A stretch of DNA of 64,000 nt from Quillaja saponaria (lineage: Eukaryota > Streptophyta > Magnoliopsida > Fabales > Quillajaceae), in assembly GCA_029379385.1 (NCBI GenBank), contig CM055605.1, positions 6,917,001-6,981,000 on the forward strand, written 5' to 3'. Below, in pieces: positions 11,066 to 24,655 of this stretch (position 1 is the stretch's first letter; each line of letters opens with the position of its first letter). The notes beneath the pieces are model-generated. The model made no database searches and had not been told where the DNA came from. It worked only from the letters and a program-made list of their open reading frames with translations. A program made the position numbers and the translations under genes.

Positions 11066-14000
11066 ATGGCGAAACCGAGTCGAGGCCGTCGCTCACCGTC
11101 TGGTTCAGTTTCGGGATCATCTTCTCATTCGAGGTCGTACTCCGGCTCCGACTCTCGCTCTAAGTCCCATTCTCGGTCCAGATCCCGGTCCGTTTCTCTC
11201 TCTAGATCCTTATCTTCGTCATCTCCTTCCCGGAGCGTTAGTTCCCGAAGCCGAAGCCCTCCACCTCAGAGGAGAAAGAGGTGTGTTCTATTTTTCCCAT
11301 TTTGGCTTTGCTGTCAGAAATTTGTGTCTAGTTTGTGAAGTTGAAAACTTTAGCAATCATGGTGTTCAACGTAACTGGGTATTGTACAACTTCGGACTCT
11401 ATTGAATTCACAATTTATGTTTGGACCTGGGCGTTGAACTGCCTCGTCACTAAGTTTTCTGAGCTTGACTTTATCGTTTTGTTCCACCAGTATCTCGGGA
11501 GCTAAAAGGACGGTGCTTTCTTACGATTTTGACATATTGTTTGTTTGGCCAGACATGTTAGGCTAAACTTTGCATTGTAGAAGCAGATTAAGAGTTTTCC
11601 ACATCTGATAAATGGTAAAAACATGAATGTGGTAATCGCATGTGGATATAACTATACTTTGTTTTTAGTTTCTGATGAAGAGAAAAAACTTGTGCTATCA
11701 CCCACAGGATTGAAACCATAGCGCTGGTTTTCTATTTTAGGACGCATTTACAGTTCCCCCAAACAAAATACTTTACAAACATCCTTAATTGTAAGCAACG
11801 CACTAGATTTACCTGGGAAATTTGTCCAAAATTGGTTCTGTCCTATCCATATTATCTATTCAATTGATGTAGCTTACTTTAACATGGCACGCATAACCCA
11901 GGTAGCTCTTCTCTCTTGCTAGTTTACTATCTCTGAATTCTTTGTGTGATATGCAAAGAGATTAGCCCACCTTTGTCATATGTATGAATTGATTAACATG
12001 AAACATACAGTTTGGTCAGCTTGAAAGCAGATCCGATGATATTTCTTTCCTTTTTTTGATTGTTATTGAAGCCTTTTCTGTTGCTTTGCTTTTCTGTGTT
12101 TATTGATGATAATATAATAACCCATTTTATCTCTTGTAGTCCTGCTGAAGTAGTAAAGCGAGGTCGCTCTCCACCACCCCCTTCTAAAAGGGCTTCTCCA
12201 CCCCCAAGGTGAAATGATTTCCGAACTTACTAGTTTTATTGTACTTATTGTGCTATAACAACTTTTGAGTTTCTGTATATATGTTGTGTGTTTAACTTAT
12301 GTTTAAAAACATTATCAATTTCCTTTTTTGGTATAATCTTGAGAGAATGATTGGGTTGCTGCTATGTCAATTTTTTTTAGGTGAATGAAGTTGAAATGGT
12401 CATATATATATATATATATATCATGCAAGTCGTCAATAGGAAAATACAGCAGCAGGAACACCAGATACCCAGACATCAATATAGAAAACTACCATCCTTT
12501 TACACCCAAAAAAAGAAAAAAAGAAAAAAAGAAGGCAATTCGTATACTCTAATTTGATTGTATCATATATTGGGGCTTCCTGGTTGAAATCCTCTGAATG
12601 ACCTTCAAATAAGTTAAATAACGGTGTTTGCCCTTAAATGTCTGTACTCTGTATCTTTATGCAGTAACATGAGAGCTGTTGTAAGTTTTCCTGTATTATT
12701 TTATTTGCGAGCGAACTTAATGATTTTGAGGAACATTATGATTGTTGCCATTTTCCATTTGATATTTTGTATGTCACTAGCTTTTTTTAGGCATCTTTTC
12801 CATATCTATTTAGTCTGCTGGTGGGGGGTGCTGGGTTGGATTTTCATTGGTTGAATTATTATAGAATGATCCAATACTTATTTTTAATGAATAATAAGGT
12901 CCAAACTAAAAAAAAGAAGACTAAGGTATATAATTTTTGAACTATATATAAACATAAATGAGAGTATTTTAACATTACAGATTTTAAATAAATTTAATTT
13001 AATTTACAATAATAGATGTTAAATATGAACATAAATTAAAATTAAATGAACATAGATTGGATTGATTCATGTATTAAAGACTCTAGATTGGATTTGATAA
13101 TATTTTTTATATGTAAAAAATAATTTTAAAACATTAGTAATAATTTTCAGTTGTTCTCGGGTGGATTTTTTTTTCCTACCCGGATAACCGACCCAACCCT
13201 AGATAAAGATTAAGATGTCACCCAATCTAAAACTCAGGTTCAATCGGATTGTAGTGTTTCGGTCTGGTTTGGCCAGGCCATTTGGGGGTAGTCGGGTTCT
13301 TGAATTTTCTGCACACCCCTATCTCTGCTGGACCTAGATAAAGATTAAGATGTCACCCAACCTAAAACTCGGGTTTAATCGGATTGTAGAGTTTCGGCCG
13401 GGTTTGGCTGGGCCATTTCGGGTTAGTCAGGTTCTTGGATTTCCTGCACACCCCTATCTTTGCTGGAATGCTATTTGGTTCATATATATGTACTTTTCAA
13501 CAGTGTCCTTTCATTTAATGTCATTTTTTCTAGTTCTGTTGATATTGTCTGCTGCAATTCAACATACTCTCATGGTTCAACCCTTGAAGTGGCTTATCAT
13601 AAACGATCTCCTCGTGTTTTGTTTTACTTATTCCTTACATGCATTATTTAACTACTGATGGCTGATTCCAGGAAAGCTTCTCCCATTCGTGAATCGCTTG
13701 TTCTTCACATAGATAAACTCAGCAGGAATGTGAATGAAGGTCATCTTAAAGAGATATTCAGTACGTTCTTTACTTATCTTTTAGCTTTCTGGTTTACTTA
13801 TCGTTAATCCGCATATGTTAACCAGTCTAATTTGATTTCTTAATTGGTGACTTCAATATTGGTTGGTCTGGAGTAGATTGTGATATCTTTCCCTAGTGTT
13901 TGTGTATGCTTTGTAGCTACTTAGTTACTAATGATTATCAAACCTAATTAAGTCTTTCCCTGTCTTTTATGTCTTAGAGTCCATGTGGTATGTGGTTTAG

Positions 14001-17000
14001 TACCTCCGATTGCTGATTGGGGACCTCTAATTGTTGATTGGGTGTGTTTGGGTTCCACAATCTGCGATTGACTTAATCGCAATCTTATATAATTTGAACG
14101 AAATCGGCAATCTGCAATAAACTTAAGAAAATCCAATTGCTTTTTCACATAAAAATTTATTAGTTTGTCCTCACTATTTTATTATTATTATGTGTTTTAC
14201 CTTTACACACAAATCTTATTTTGAATAATTATTCTCCATTTTCTTAATTTAATTCATATAAATAAATAAATACTTTCATCCAAATCCAATAAAAATATGT
14301 AAAAAATAAAAATCTTAAAATGAAAAATTTGAAATTCCACTCAAACAACAAAATCTTAATAGTTTTGATAATCTTTTTTTTTCGTATTTAAAATATATTA
14401 GAAGGTCACATTTTTTAACAAAAAATTATTATAATTAATATATAATTTTGTCCTTGGAAAAATTAATAAATTTTACTTTAATGATTAATAATTAAACTAT
14501 AATTTTTATAAAAATGTGAAGAAATATAGATACCTGTTATTGTAATTTAATACCTAAACTGACTTAGACCATATGTATACCAAACGCATATTAGACTTAC
14601 TAATCTAATTTATTAATCTACATACCAAGCACATATGACTTCTGATTAACCTGACTTTTGCAGTGTGTATTTTGGGCACTTAGACTGTTATATCAGTCAA
14701 TTATAATTTACATGTTTTGTTTCACTGCACATGAATAATAATAATAGTTGGAGCTTTCTTTTTTCCTTTCTTTTTTTACCTTAAAGGAAGTTTTTATGCT
14801 AAAGTTTTCTTTTTCTTTACTGGGTTCTTACATTTTCTTTCCATTCTATAGGTAACTTTGGTGAGGTTGTGCATGTGGAGCTGGCAATTGATCGTGGTGT
14901 AAGTTTTCATTAAGTGTTGCCTCACTTCTGAAGTAGATTTATTTCTTAGTTTGAGATTTTCCACTTGCTTTATGTTTACAGGTTAATCTTCCAAAAGGAT
15001 ATGGATATGTGGAATTCAAGACAAGAGTGGATGCAGAAAAAGCCTTGTTATACATGGATGGTGTAAGTTTATGAGATATTAGACTAAATGAGTTTCTAAT
15101 ATAAATGTGGAGCATTTGGAAGTTGATGCCAATAAATACCTGATTGCAGAGCCAAATAGATGGGAATTTTATTAAGGCAAAGTTTACTTTACCTCCACGT
15201 CAGAAGTCACCCCGCCCAAAAGCTTCTGGCATTGCACCGAAAAGAGATGTTCCCAGAACTGATACTGTTAGTGCAGATGTTGAAAAAGATGGTCCAAGGC
15301 GGCAAAGAGAACGTATGTACCTGATGTATGTAGTTGAACATCTATGTTATTTTGGTCTACCTAAGTAGTAACTTATTTTTTACTTTATAATAACAGCTTC
15401 TCCCCGAAGAAAACCTCCTTCTCCACGGCGGAGATCTCCTGTACCTCGAAGAGCTGGATCTCCTGTTCGACGTCGTCTGGATTCTCCTTATCGCCGTGGA
15501 GACACATCTCCAAGGAGGAGGCCTCTTTCTCCACCTAGAGGTCGTTCCCCATCACCAAGGCGCCTTAGGTCCCCTGCAAGGTTGGCTTGTAACCACATCC
15601 TGATTAACTGTCTCCATGATCTTTTAGTTGCTTAATTTTTATTTTGGCAGGCTCTCGCCAAGAAGGACCCGTGGGGGGAGTCCAGGTCGCAGACGTTCTC
15701 CCCCTCCTCCAAGACGCCGGTAAATATGCTTACTGTTTTAATAATATTTACTAATCATGCTGAAGAAGTACAACAATTTATAGGTTTCAGTTTCTGTTGC
15801 AAAAAAAGTTAGTAGACTGATTTACTACTAAGGCTAATTCTGTGAGAAAACCAACCATAACTGGTTTGAAAAATGAATTGTTGTGTTCTATATCATGGCC
15901 TATGCCGAAATTTCTATTTACATAGAATTTAGATTTGTGTTCATTACACAAAGAATTTTAACTTTCAGTCTAGTGGCTGTGCTTAGAAATCGAGACTTTA
16001 ACTGTTATTCTGCAATGCATATTGGTTTGCTATTGATTGTAAAGTGTAAGAAATTTTTCTTCCCACCAGTACACCACTGAGACGTCCTCGTAGTCCTCCA
16101 AGAAGATCACCAATTAGTCGTAAACGTACTCGCTCTCCTATCCGAAGGCCTGGGCGCTCACGATCAAGATCCTTCTCACCACAAAGGTAACACATCAATA
16201 TATAGTTCTCAATCTTATATCTGAGTTACTGCTGTTTCAGCTACCTGTATTACATTATGTAAGTGAGCTTTCTTAAACGTCAGATTTCTTCTGGTTTGAG
16301 GCAAATAATGTATAGGACTGTGAATGTGGTAATTCATTTGATTGCTCTCGTCGAGTTACCTGAGTCATTTTCCAAGACAGTGAATATTTACCAGAGAGAT
16401 AGTAAAGATTGTATCAGAACTTGATACTTCCGAGACATAAATTTGGGTTATATGATCATTTCAAGTGTGTGCACATAAACTTATTAGAGGAAAATGGCCA
16501 CGAGGGAAAAAAAAAAACCACCTCAATTCCTATTAATTGTCAATGTCAGGAATCTTTTTTTGAGTGACTGAATGCTTGCTTGCATATTGTCTGTAATCTA
16601 ATATTTTCTAAAATTTATGCCACGTGTGTATCTGACAGAGGTAGACCACCAGTGAGGCGTGGAAGGTCATCATCTTACTCTGACTCACCGAGTCCACGCA
16701 AGGTTTGTGTTAGTTTTTGTTAAGAGGGACTTTCTCTTGCTTGGGACCTTATATGACTTCATCCTGTGTATATTATGACAGGTAGCTCGGAGATCGAGGA
16801 GTCGTAGTCCAAGAAGGTATCTTTTTTAATCCATCTAAGTGGTCCAGATTTTGCTTATCTTTCGTTAACACAAATGGGTGTAACTTTGTGGTTTAATGAT
16901 TTTGTTGTCTAATACATGTCATTTCAACATATAAATTCACCATATTCCATCATGTGCAATGTTTCGTGTATAAACTTTTGCAGATGTATTCTCATTTATG

Positions 17001-17438
17001 ATGTGATTAACTCAATTATATATATATATGATAAGGTGAATGCATCATGCATGAACAAACTGATTGCTTTGGAATTTGGATGGTAAAAAGTTTTAAGGGG
17101 CAGGGTTGTTTCAAACAATCTGGAATTACAAATGGCTTCCTTTGAAGCCTGTCAGGCAGATTGAGCTCCTTAAAATTGTGTTGTATCCTATTCCTTCCTC
17201 ATATTGTTTTTTTTTCTTGAATATGAATCTCCAAAAGGCTTCCTCTTGGACTAGTTGAACGTTCAGATTATCAGGACAAAGCTTGTTGGCGTTGGTTTGC
17301 TTTAAACCATTGATTTCTTCTGTCATGTAAATTTTGGTTTGTACTGATAGAAGGTGGTTCATGTGTAGGCCATTGAAAGGAAGAGGCAATAGCAACAGCA
17401 GTAGCAGCAGTTCCCCACCTCCACCTAGAAAGCCATAG
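11066..17438 (+). CDS. SR45: Serine/arginine-rich splicing factor SR45 (RNPS1-like)
   Basis: Nuclear splicing regulator and exon-junction-complex-associated protein, the plant counterpart of animal RNPS1. Twelve coding exons: 11066-11280, 12140-12208, 13672-13760, 14852-14898, 14982-15062, 15150-15312, 15397-15580, 15651-15719, 16070-16186, 16639-16702, 16782-16816 and 17369-17438. They join in frame to 400 residues, close to the usual length. Order of parts: an N-terminal RS domain (about 8-70); one RRM at about 102-182 with RNP2-like LVLHID and RNP1 KGYGYVEF (145-152); then a long RS/SP domain rich in SPRRR and SPPRR; and a poly-Ser tail ending PPPPRKP. The SR-RRM-SR layout is diagnostic. 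Introns 2 and 3 are large and hold repeats. SR45 is known to be alternatively spliced near the start of the second RS domain; I cannot tell from sequence whether that happens here. Confidence 0.95.
13201..13465. repeat. 135-bp tandem repeat in SR45 intron 2
   Basis: AGATAAAGATTAAGATGTCA recurs at 13201 and 13336. The two units share about 130 bp, ending in a common GCACACCCCTATCT(T/C)TGCTGG. It is richer in G and C than its surroundings (CGGGTTTGG, CCCGGATAACCGACCCAACC just upstream), which suggests a fragment of an inserted element. It shows no clear terminal repeats, so I leave the class open. Confidence 0.8.
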
Positions 17439-19474
17439 ATATCATCCTATATAACTGTCTCCATATCTGATGTACGAGCAGGATTCGTCTAACTATGAAA
17501 GATAATGTGGCTATAATGTCTTGGAGATGATGTTGCCCTTTATGTTTGCCCCTTTTCAATTGGGTAATTGATGTATATTGTTTTTCTTCCAATGCATGTT
17601 ACCAGAGTTCTATGAATTAACCTTTGTTTCGATCATCTATCCAACAGGGAAACCAGGATTTTGTTATAGGCAGAGTGTGTGGATTATAAGTATTATTTTT
17701 TTCTTCCCGTTGGTAAGTACTGAAAACCAGTTTTCAATATATGTAATTGCAATGATTTTAGCCTGATCATTGAGTTTTTGAAAGAAAAATCTAAATTGTA
17801 GGATCACGTCAAATTTATTTTTGAATCAATGATCCGTTATGTTAAATTTGAGAAGTCAGTATTATTGTTCTTGATATAATTTCCGATTATATCATTCAAC
17901 TGTATAAAGATGACAGTCATAAAATAGTAAGTAAATGTTGATACTTCCAATTCTCTTTCTTAAAGGCTCACGTATTTAGAACCTTGGTTTATGTATGTCT
18001 GAAGTTTAAAACAAGAAAACAAATCGAAAAAAAATGTGGATATTATTTAAGAGGTGAATTTGGGAGAGTATATTATATATATATTGTCTTAAAAGTATTC
18101 AACAGTTAAAAAATATTTTAATATTTTGGGCCAACTCGAACTTCACTAGAAAATAGATACTGCAAAAGCGATATATTTTGAGACGAACAATAACCTGCCC
18201 ACCCTCCATTTTCCTACTCGGACTGCAGCACCACCCACTCGAGGTTCAGGCTTCGTTACTTTCCCGCAATTTTCTTTCCTTGTTTTTCACCATATGAGTT
18301 TCTATATTCTGGGTTTTAATTCACAAGTCACAACTAGCTTTCTCTGCTATGTTCTACTTCTCCATTGCTTCCATGTGGTGCATTTGAGGAAAACGAGGTG
18401 AGGACATTTTATTTTCTGGAGCACCTAATTCTTCTGTTTTATTGCATTTCCTTATTGCAAACAAAGTGGTTCTCTTTCTTTATCAATCTACTTTTAATTT
18501 CAAAAGATACCCATTTCCAGTTACACTATCATTATTTAGTTCAAACCATATGTTTACTATATACAATGTGAACACAATTTGACATGTTCTTCATATTGGC
18601 ATTGGCCTCCGTGGTGTTTTATTATTCTGGTATTGGTTTTCCCTAATTTGAATTTGCAGAAGTCTTCTCCAAGACTGCCATTAACATCTTTATTGTCTTC
18701 TCTTTTCAACATCATTATTTTTGGATGTCATAAGATGGGTCACCATTTCAGGTTCCAGAAATTTATTTAAATCAGTTACTCAGTCAAGTGATGCTGGTAT
18801 TGTTGGAGATAGTTGGGAGCTCTGCCTACAATTCTGTGTATCCTTGAGTAGTTTTAGGGTTTTACTCTAGAGAAGGGGATCATACTTAGAACCTAATGTT
18901 TTAGATAAGAAATTGGAAAAAAGATAATAATGGGCATAATTGGACTATGCAATTATTATTGTTTCTTCCTTTCCTTGAAGAAAATGGCAAAAGACTAAAT
19001 GTTACAGTTTGTCATATCCTGCTTTATGGTAAGAAATATCAGATGCAAGAGATCTGTTGGAAAAATGAATATAGTGCCTTTGGAGAATATAACCTGTATG
19101 AAACTAATTGACAAGATGGAATCCATGTGGATATTTCCAATTAGTTTAGTTGAAGGGTTCATGTCATGGACCCCCAAAGATTTCATTGTCAAGGCTGCTT
19201 GTTGTTGTTATTGATGTTCTTCAGTTTTTTAGAGATCCGCAAGGAGAAATCCTATTCTGTTATATGGAAATGTTTGATGAGCGGATGCAAAATGTACTGT
19301 AATCACTTCTTGTGTTAAGCCATTTTTCTTTAAAGAAGAAAAAATAATAATTTCAACATGATGCATCATGCAAGTTGTTGGTCCATGACAGAGTGACATC
19401 ACTTTCATTTGTGCTGACAGAATGGGGTGTACAACCTGTCTAAGCTAAGGTAGCAGGCGCAAATAAAGGATTTC
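17439..19474. other. Intergenic: SR45 3' UTR, then the old 5' region of the pseudogene
   Basis: 17439 to about 17770 is plausible SR45 3' UTR. 17780-18180 is AT-rich. Around 18185-18260 sequence turns GC-richer (CCTGCCCACCCTCC, CAGCACCACCCACTCGAGG), which may be the former promoter or non-coding first exon of the pseudogene beginning at 19475. No intact coding region or RNA gene is evident. Confidence 0.4.
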
Positions 19475-22400
19475 ATGGCAGGCAGTGGCCTGCCACATTT
19501 GGGTCGTGTGAAGCTCACTGATCTAATTCCCTCTGAAGGCCTGCCATCTGATTCCTACAAGCTATCAGTTTCTACTTTGTCACAGTCACTACTCAGTTCT
19601 CTGCTGCCATCGTCCAGTTCCCAGCAAGTGATGGGGCTCTTTTAAGATCTGGTCTGGATTCTGCACGCCTCTATTTCAATCAAAGAGCGGCATATTTTCC
19701 TCCAGATATAATCCATACCAATGACTCTCGTGAGTGGCGCAAGACATCTGGTTACTATGCAGAACCTCATCTCTGGCAAGAGACCTATGATTACAGACCA
19801 GGTTTGACTCCTTTGGAGCCTGGCAACTCAATGGAATTCCCTCCTCCAGCAGGTTTACCAGATATATTTTCTTTATTTGGAAAAGCAGCTAGAGATATGC
19901 TAGATGCCATCAGCTACCATTTGATTTTGCGTAGCTCACCATTTACTGAAATACTAGATAATATTCCCCTCAGACGTAGAGAAATTTAATCTTCAGTATT
20001 CTCTGTTTGCTGCCATGCCAGGCCATCATTTCAGGGATCACAACACCATCATATAACCACTCAAGAGGATGGCCAATTGGTTATGTATCCTGACCATGAT
20101 AACTAGTTGATAAATGCTTGATTTCTCTTATTAAGTCAGACAAGGCAGGCTTACACATAAGAGATTTTCATGGACGGTGGATTCTTGTGGATGGAGATCT
20201 GGGCCCCCAAGAAGCTGTTGTGTTTCCTGGGCTAGCCCTCCATCAGGCAACTGCAGGCTATGTCAACCCTGCGTTGCACAAAACGGAGATTAGTAATATG
20301 CAGGATAACATCTATGGGCGGTGTTCTTTAGCTTTCAAAATCATGCCTAAATCCATGACCAATCTCAGTTGTTCAGAGATGAGAGCTCCTGGTCATGGGG
20401 TCGAAGCTCAGTTTCAGCTTCCAGTTCCAGTAGATGATTTCATGCAAAGATCCCATTTAATTGATCAAATCTTTAACAGACCCAGTTTACAGTGCTTCAA
20501 TTTCCCAACAGCCCAAGATCGTATGCAGTATTCTAAGAAAGTTCAACATCTGGTTCTTAACAAGTAAATTTATTTTGTTAGCAAGGACGTACTAATACAT
20601 ATTTCGGCCAGTGGCTTCTTGGCCCAGCAGCACTTGTATTTCCCTGCTATCTAGGAGGTCCAAGTGTCTAACTCTCCTAGAACCGTACGTGGTTTTATTC
20701 CCACTTCCACCTTCCCCCTCCCCAATAAAAAAAATAAAAAGTTAATACATCTTTCAAATGATCTTATTTTATTATATTTTCTTCAATGACGCCTAGGTCA
20801 TTTCTACTAGCAGTGGCGTTTTCTATTGTTGGGACAAAAATGTTAGACTAGTGCCGATTCCTTTCTCTGTAGGCTTGCTTCCAAACACCCCCCCCCCACC
20901 TAATGGGAGAAAAGTGGACTTTATTACATTCCGAAAAATATCCTAAGGTTTTTTGGCATCTAAAATGTCATGCTTGGTTATCATCCTACTTTGTTGACTC
21001 CTTACTTTGTATAATGTTCACTAGGGATTTGGGACTCTTGCGCTTTAGCTATGTGCTTGAGGTCTCTTGAAGCACACCTCCGTCAAGTGAAAACTTGAGG
21101 AACATTTATGCTTTCTAGAGTCTAGACTCCTTAGACATGGTGGTGTGCCTTGTCCTTGAAGCAAGCGTAGACCTCCTGCTGGCCTCAAACAACCTTTTGA
21201 AGCTTAAAATTTTTGTTTTTTAACCTCCATTTATATACTTTTTGATTAAACAATTTTGTGTATCAATCTATTCAAGGTTGTAACTACGTGGTGGCTTTTG
21301 TCTTTCATACTAATTCGTAAATAAATATTGTCCTTGAACTGCTAAAGAATAGTACCTTTTCATCTAGAACATGAACCTAGTACCTTTTTGTCTAGAACAT
21401 GAATATGTCTTCCACTACAATGTTTTTTTTTTTTTTTTTTCCTAAAAAAAAAAATCATACACTATCCTCAAATGTTGTAGAGATAGAAATCCACCACTGT
21501 TGTATAAGAGATAAAAGTATATACGGAAGTAATGCCCAATAATAATCGATTTATTTTTTTTTTTTTCCTAAAAAAAAAAATCATACACTATCCTCAAATG
21601 TTGTAGAGATAGGAATCCACCACTGTTGTATAAGAGATAAAAGTATATCCGGAAGTAATGCCCAATAATAATCGATTTATTTTTTAACTTATGGCTAGCA
21701 TTAATGTTCAGAACAAGCTGCACAGTAGCAATGGTTTATGTATATCTCCCTAAACAAAGAATAAAAGAAAGTCAGGAATTCATAATGGTGGATGCAGTAT
21801 CATTCTTTTCTGATATTGAAAAATAAGTTCAAAGAAATATCAGTACGCAGTGTTATCTTGAGATTCATATCCCATTTTTATGTTCCTTATAGATTATTCA
21901 ATAGTTGGACTTAATGATGTATTTTTATTGCTTCTCTTGTGAGAGTAGCCCTTAGAAGATTTTAATGGAAGGTCCTTGGATTGATGATATGCTGGTACAG
22001 GATCTATGAAGCCCTTGATGAGGAGGAAGAAGCAAAACTAGAGAAGCAAACTTCTGCCACCTTCCAAGAGGTTAAGGCTTGAGGCACAGAGAGTTCTCAA
22101 AGAAAGGGTTCAGGACATTGCAGATAAGAAGGGAATCAAGCTGAGGTTCTGTAATCTGAAAGAATGTGAGAGTCACATTCACACCCTCGATCGCCCACGT
22201 GCCAATGTAAGAATGGAGATTGGGTGGCCTGATGGAGTGCCATTTGTTCATCCCCATGATCTACCCAATAAAGCAAAGATTCGTTTCCTTGAAGCATATG
22301 AACCTGGTTGGACAGAAACCCACGATGTGGAGTTGAGTTTAACGGAACCTGGACAGGCTAGTGACACTAGTCAACACTTGGCTCATTGTAACTGTAACTC

Positions 22401-22494
22401 TCTTTCTGCAAGTTCCATATCCATACTGTCTTGCATCTTGTGTACAAGTTCTCTGTTATTTGCATTTATGCACATGCACCCACCAAAACACTAG
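19475..22494 (+). pseudogene. Decayed plant gene, possibly 2OG-Fe(II) oxygenase-like
   Basis: Two exons can be traced, 19475-20520 and 22001-22494, joined by a GT-AG intron in phase, so this is not a processed copy. Translated blocks include GLDSARLYFNQ, LWQETYDYRP, LDNIPLRRREI, AGLHIRDFHGRW, GRCSLAFK and, in exon 2, LRFCNLKECESH and GVPFVHPHDLPNKAK. I associate these with a conserved plant protein of the isopenicillin-N-synthase/2OG-oxygenase-like group, with limited certainty. Damage: a frameshift near 19595 (the initial frame differs from the next block), TAA at 19987-19989, TAG at 20104-20106 followed by a frame change near 20110, and TAG at 22039-22041. The remaining blocks are clean, so loss is fairly recent. 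The intron carries a 126-bp tandem repeat. An intact paralogue elsewhere is likely if the function matters. Confidence 0.75.
21441..21692. repeat. 126-bp tandem repeat in the pseudogene intron
   Basis: Units start with CCTAAAAAAAAAAATCATAC at 21441 and 21567 and end in AATAATCGATTTATT. The two copies differ at only a few positions apart from the adjoining poly-T tract. This is a recent tandem duplication with no coding content. A C-run (about 20889-20898) lies upstream in the same intron. Confidence 0.9.
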
Positions 22495-24127
22495 TGGCAT
22501 GAACAGTTCCTTTCTTTTTTATGTTTTTTCTGGATCCCTCGTGTCAATGGTGCCAGTTTGAAGCTAGGTATATGTATGCTTTACTTGAGGTAGAGAAAGA
22601 AAGGTTAGGGAGGAAACATTTTAATATTACTGCTCATCTTGAAATCTCTTATAACATATGAGAAGAATTGGAGGTTTGAAAGACAGACTTAATGGGGTAG
22701 CAAAAAGAAATTACAAAAAAAAAAAAAAAGATTCTAAAACATAAGATGTCATAAGTTCTCTCAATTTAAGCATGATATTCAACATGTTTTAAGGAAACTC
22801 CTATTTGTTGTCATTTTCATTTACTTACTTAAGACACTGCACAATTGACAGTTCCTTAAACTTGATATAGGTATTCTGAAATCCATAAAATTGTAAAGAG
22901 AAAGATTAAAAACAAGAACCATGGGAACTGCTATTGAGACTTTCTGATGTCTGCAGCTGAGTTCTACATTGGCAATGCCTTCTGATACCATCAAAGACTT
23001 TATGCTAGTCAAATAAGAAATGCAGTACTTTTATTAGAAGATGATGCATTCTGTGCCAGTCTGCAGTCTGCACCTTCTTGTGAGTTATGTATTTCTCTCG
23101 GTACCCAAATTTAGTAGGAGGGCTTTTGTGTTGCTATAACTAGAAGGAGCTAGGGACAACTCATAAGAATTTCAGTCTGGGATTGGGACCTTCTATTGTC
23201 ACAATTTCTAATAATTAAGATAAGTAAATATGACAAGGCTTTTGATTTTTATTCTTGTTCAGTACAACTGTATCAATCTACTGTCATCTGATAATCTTTC
23301 ATGTGTTCACCAATTGAACAGTTGAAGTAGAATAATCGTTGGGACTAATTCATGCTGGTGATATTAGCATGATGGCTATCAAGAATTCATGATCTTGTTA
23401 TCTGGTACTTCTACTAATATTATGTTATGACCTGGATTTTGGTTTCTGTGAGTCCTTTCTAGAAGAAAAACTCCTTTATCCCATATCACCACAAAAATGG
23501 AAAAGTTCGAGTTATGGTTTGATAGTATATGTAATTCATTATTGTAAATTCTATATCCTTTTCTCCAGTTCATTTCCTTGATACCTTTTTTATTTTATTG
23601 TTTACTTTTGGTTCAGTTCCCTTTCAACATATTTTGCATTCATTCTGTTGTGCAGGAATACATCTCCATGGTGTCCACATGTGGCCACCCTTGATCAGCT
23701 TGCTTGTGAACTGTTTGTAATAATAGTTTCAAGTTTCTTCTTCCTGTATGTGGCCTTTGGACTGCTCTTGGCTTATTGTATTTGGATCATGCTCTTTGGG
23801 ATGTTAGTTTGCTTCTTCATTGTGTAATTTATGTAGATGGGAAAAACTTGCGCTATCCATCAGTAAGCTTTAAACTTCGTGAACATTTAATCACAAGGAA
23901 GGATGTATTAGTCGTTATACTCTCTCAGAGCTTCCTCTGAAGAAATGTAGATGCCAATTTATTTGGAGAAAGGCATAACACACAGGGATTATGCTGGCTT
24001 GAAAGCTCAAGCTGATGGAAGTTATACGATATCTTCTGTGTAATTTATACATAAATGCTTAAGGGAGAAACAACAGTACACAAATGACATAGCTGTAAGT
24101 TTTCTTTTTCTACAATATTTTGCTTTT
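22495..24127. other. Intergenic, old 3' flank of the pseudogene
   Basis: There is no conserved coding frame. An acceptor-like TTGTGCAG at about 23656 followed by balanced sequence could be a non-coding 3' UTR exon of the former gene. The rest is unremarkable AT-rich DNA with a poly-A run near 22715-22730. Confidence 0.4.
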
Positions 24128-24655
24128 TTAAGCAAAAATAAGAAAAGGTGAATTCTTGATATATGTCTTTTTTTGGCACATCGGAAAGCAAAGCAAAACA
24201 ATAAGGAAGTCTACACCAGCTGCATCAGCGAGCAGATAATCCTCCAGAGAAGGAGGAGGGTGTTCCCAAACATGAAGACCATTACTAAGAGTTTGTCCTA
24301 GCTTCACAAGGTGATCAGCACTAAAATTTGCCTCCCTATAATGAGTAAGAGTGCAGGACCACTCCCTGCTCATCAACAATCAGCAGTCCAAGATCAAACT
24401 GCCCATGGGGTGACTGCCAGCATCTGCGTAATGGATTAAAGAAACTGCTTCCTTTGAATCCGATTCTACGTGTAACAATCTGTATCCCATGTTCCAAGCC
24501 AGATTTAATCCCTGTCTTATTGCATTCAGTTCTGCCAGCATAATATTTCCATAGCCTAGATTCAATGAGAAACCAGCCTGCCAGACTCCATCCCCATTTC
24601 GGATTAAACCTCCAGCAGCTGACAAGCGCGGATTGCCTATGTTACATGAATCACT
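24128..24655 (-). mobile_element. RNase H fragment of a LINE-type retroelement, with one in-frame stop
   Basis: Read on the minus strand, one frame gives GNPRLSAAGGLIRNG, AELNAIRQGLNLAWNMGY, HVESDSKEAVSLI, then a TGA (complement of 24380-24382), and continues unbroken with REWSCTLTHYREANFSADHL and HPPPSLEDYLLAD. This is the plant RNase H (RVT_3) module found at the end of non-LTR retrotransposon polyproteins and in related single-copy genes. Several active-site positions are recognisable (the Glu of AEL, the Asp of ESDS, and the REAN..AD block). The upstream TDG-type Asp region is eroded. No reverse transcriptase remains next to it. A free-standing RNase H-like gene is possible, but the stop argues for a dead fragment. 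Confidence 0.8.

Noticed and set aside
14040..14640. Possible MITE in SR45 intron 3 (GTGTGTTTGGG... and its weak inverse near 14630)
   Set aside because: The inverted ends match only loosely and no target-site duplication is visible, so the call is not supported.
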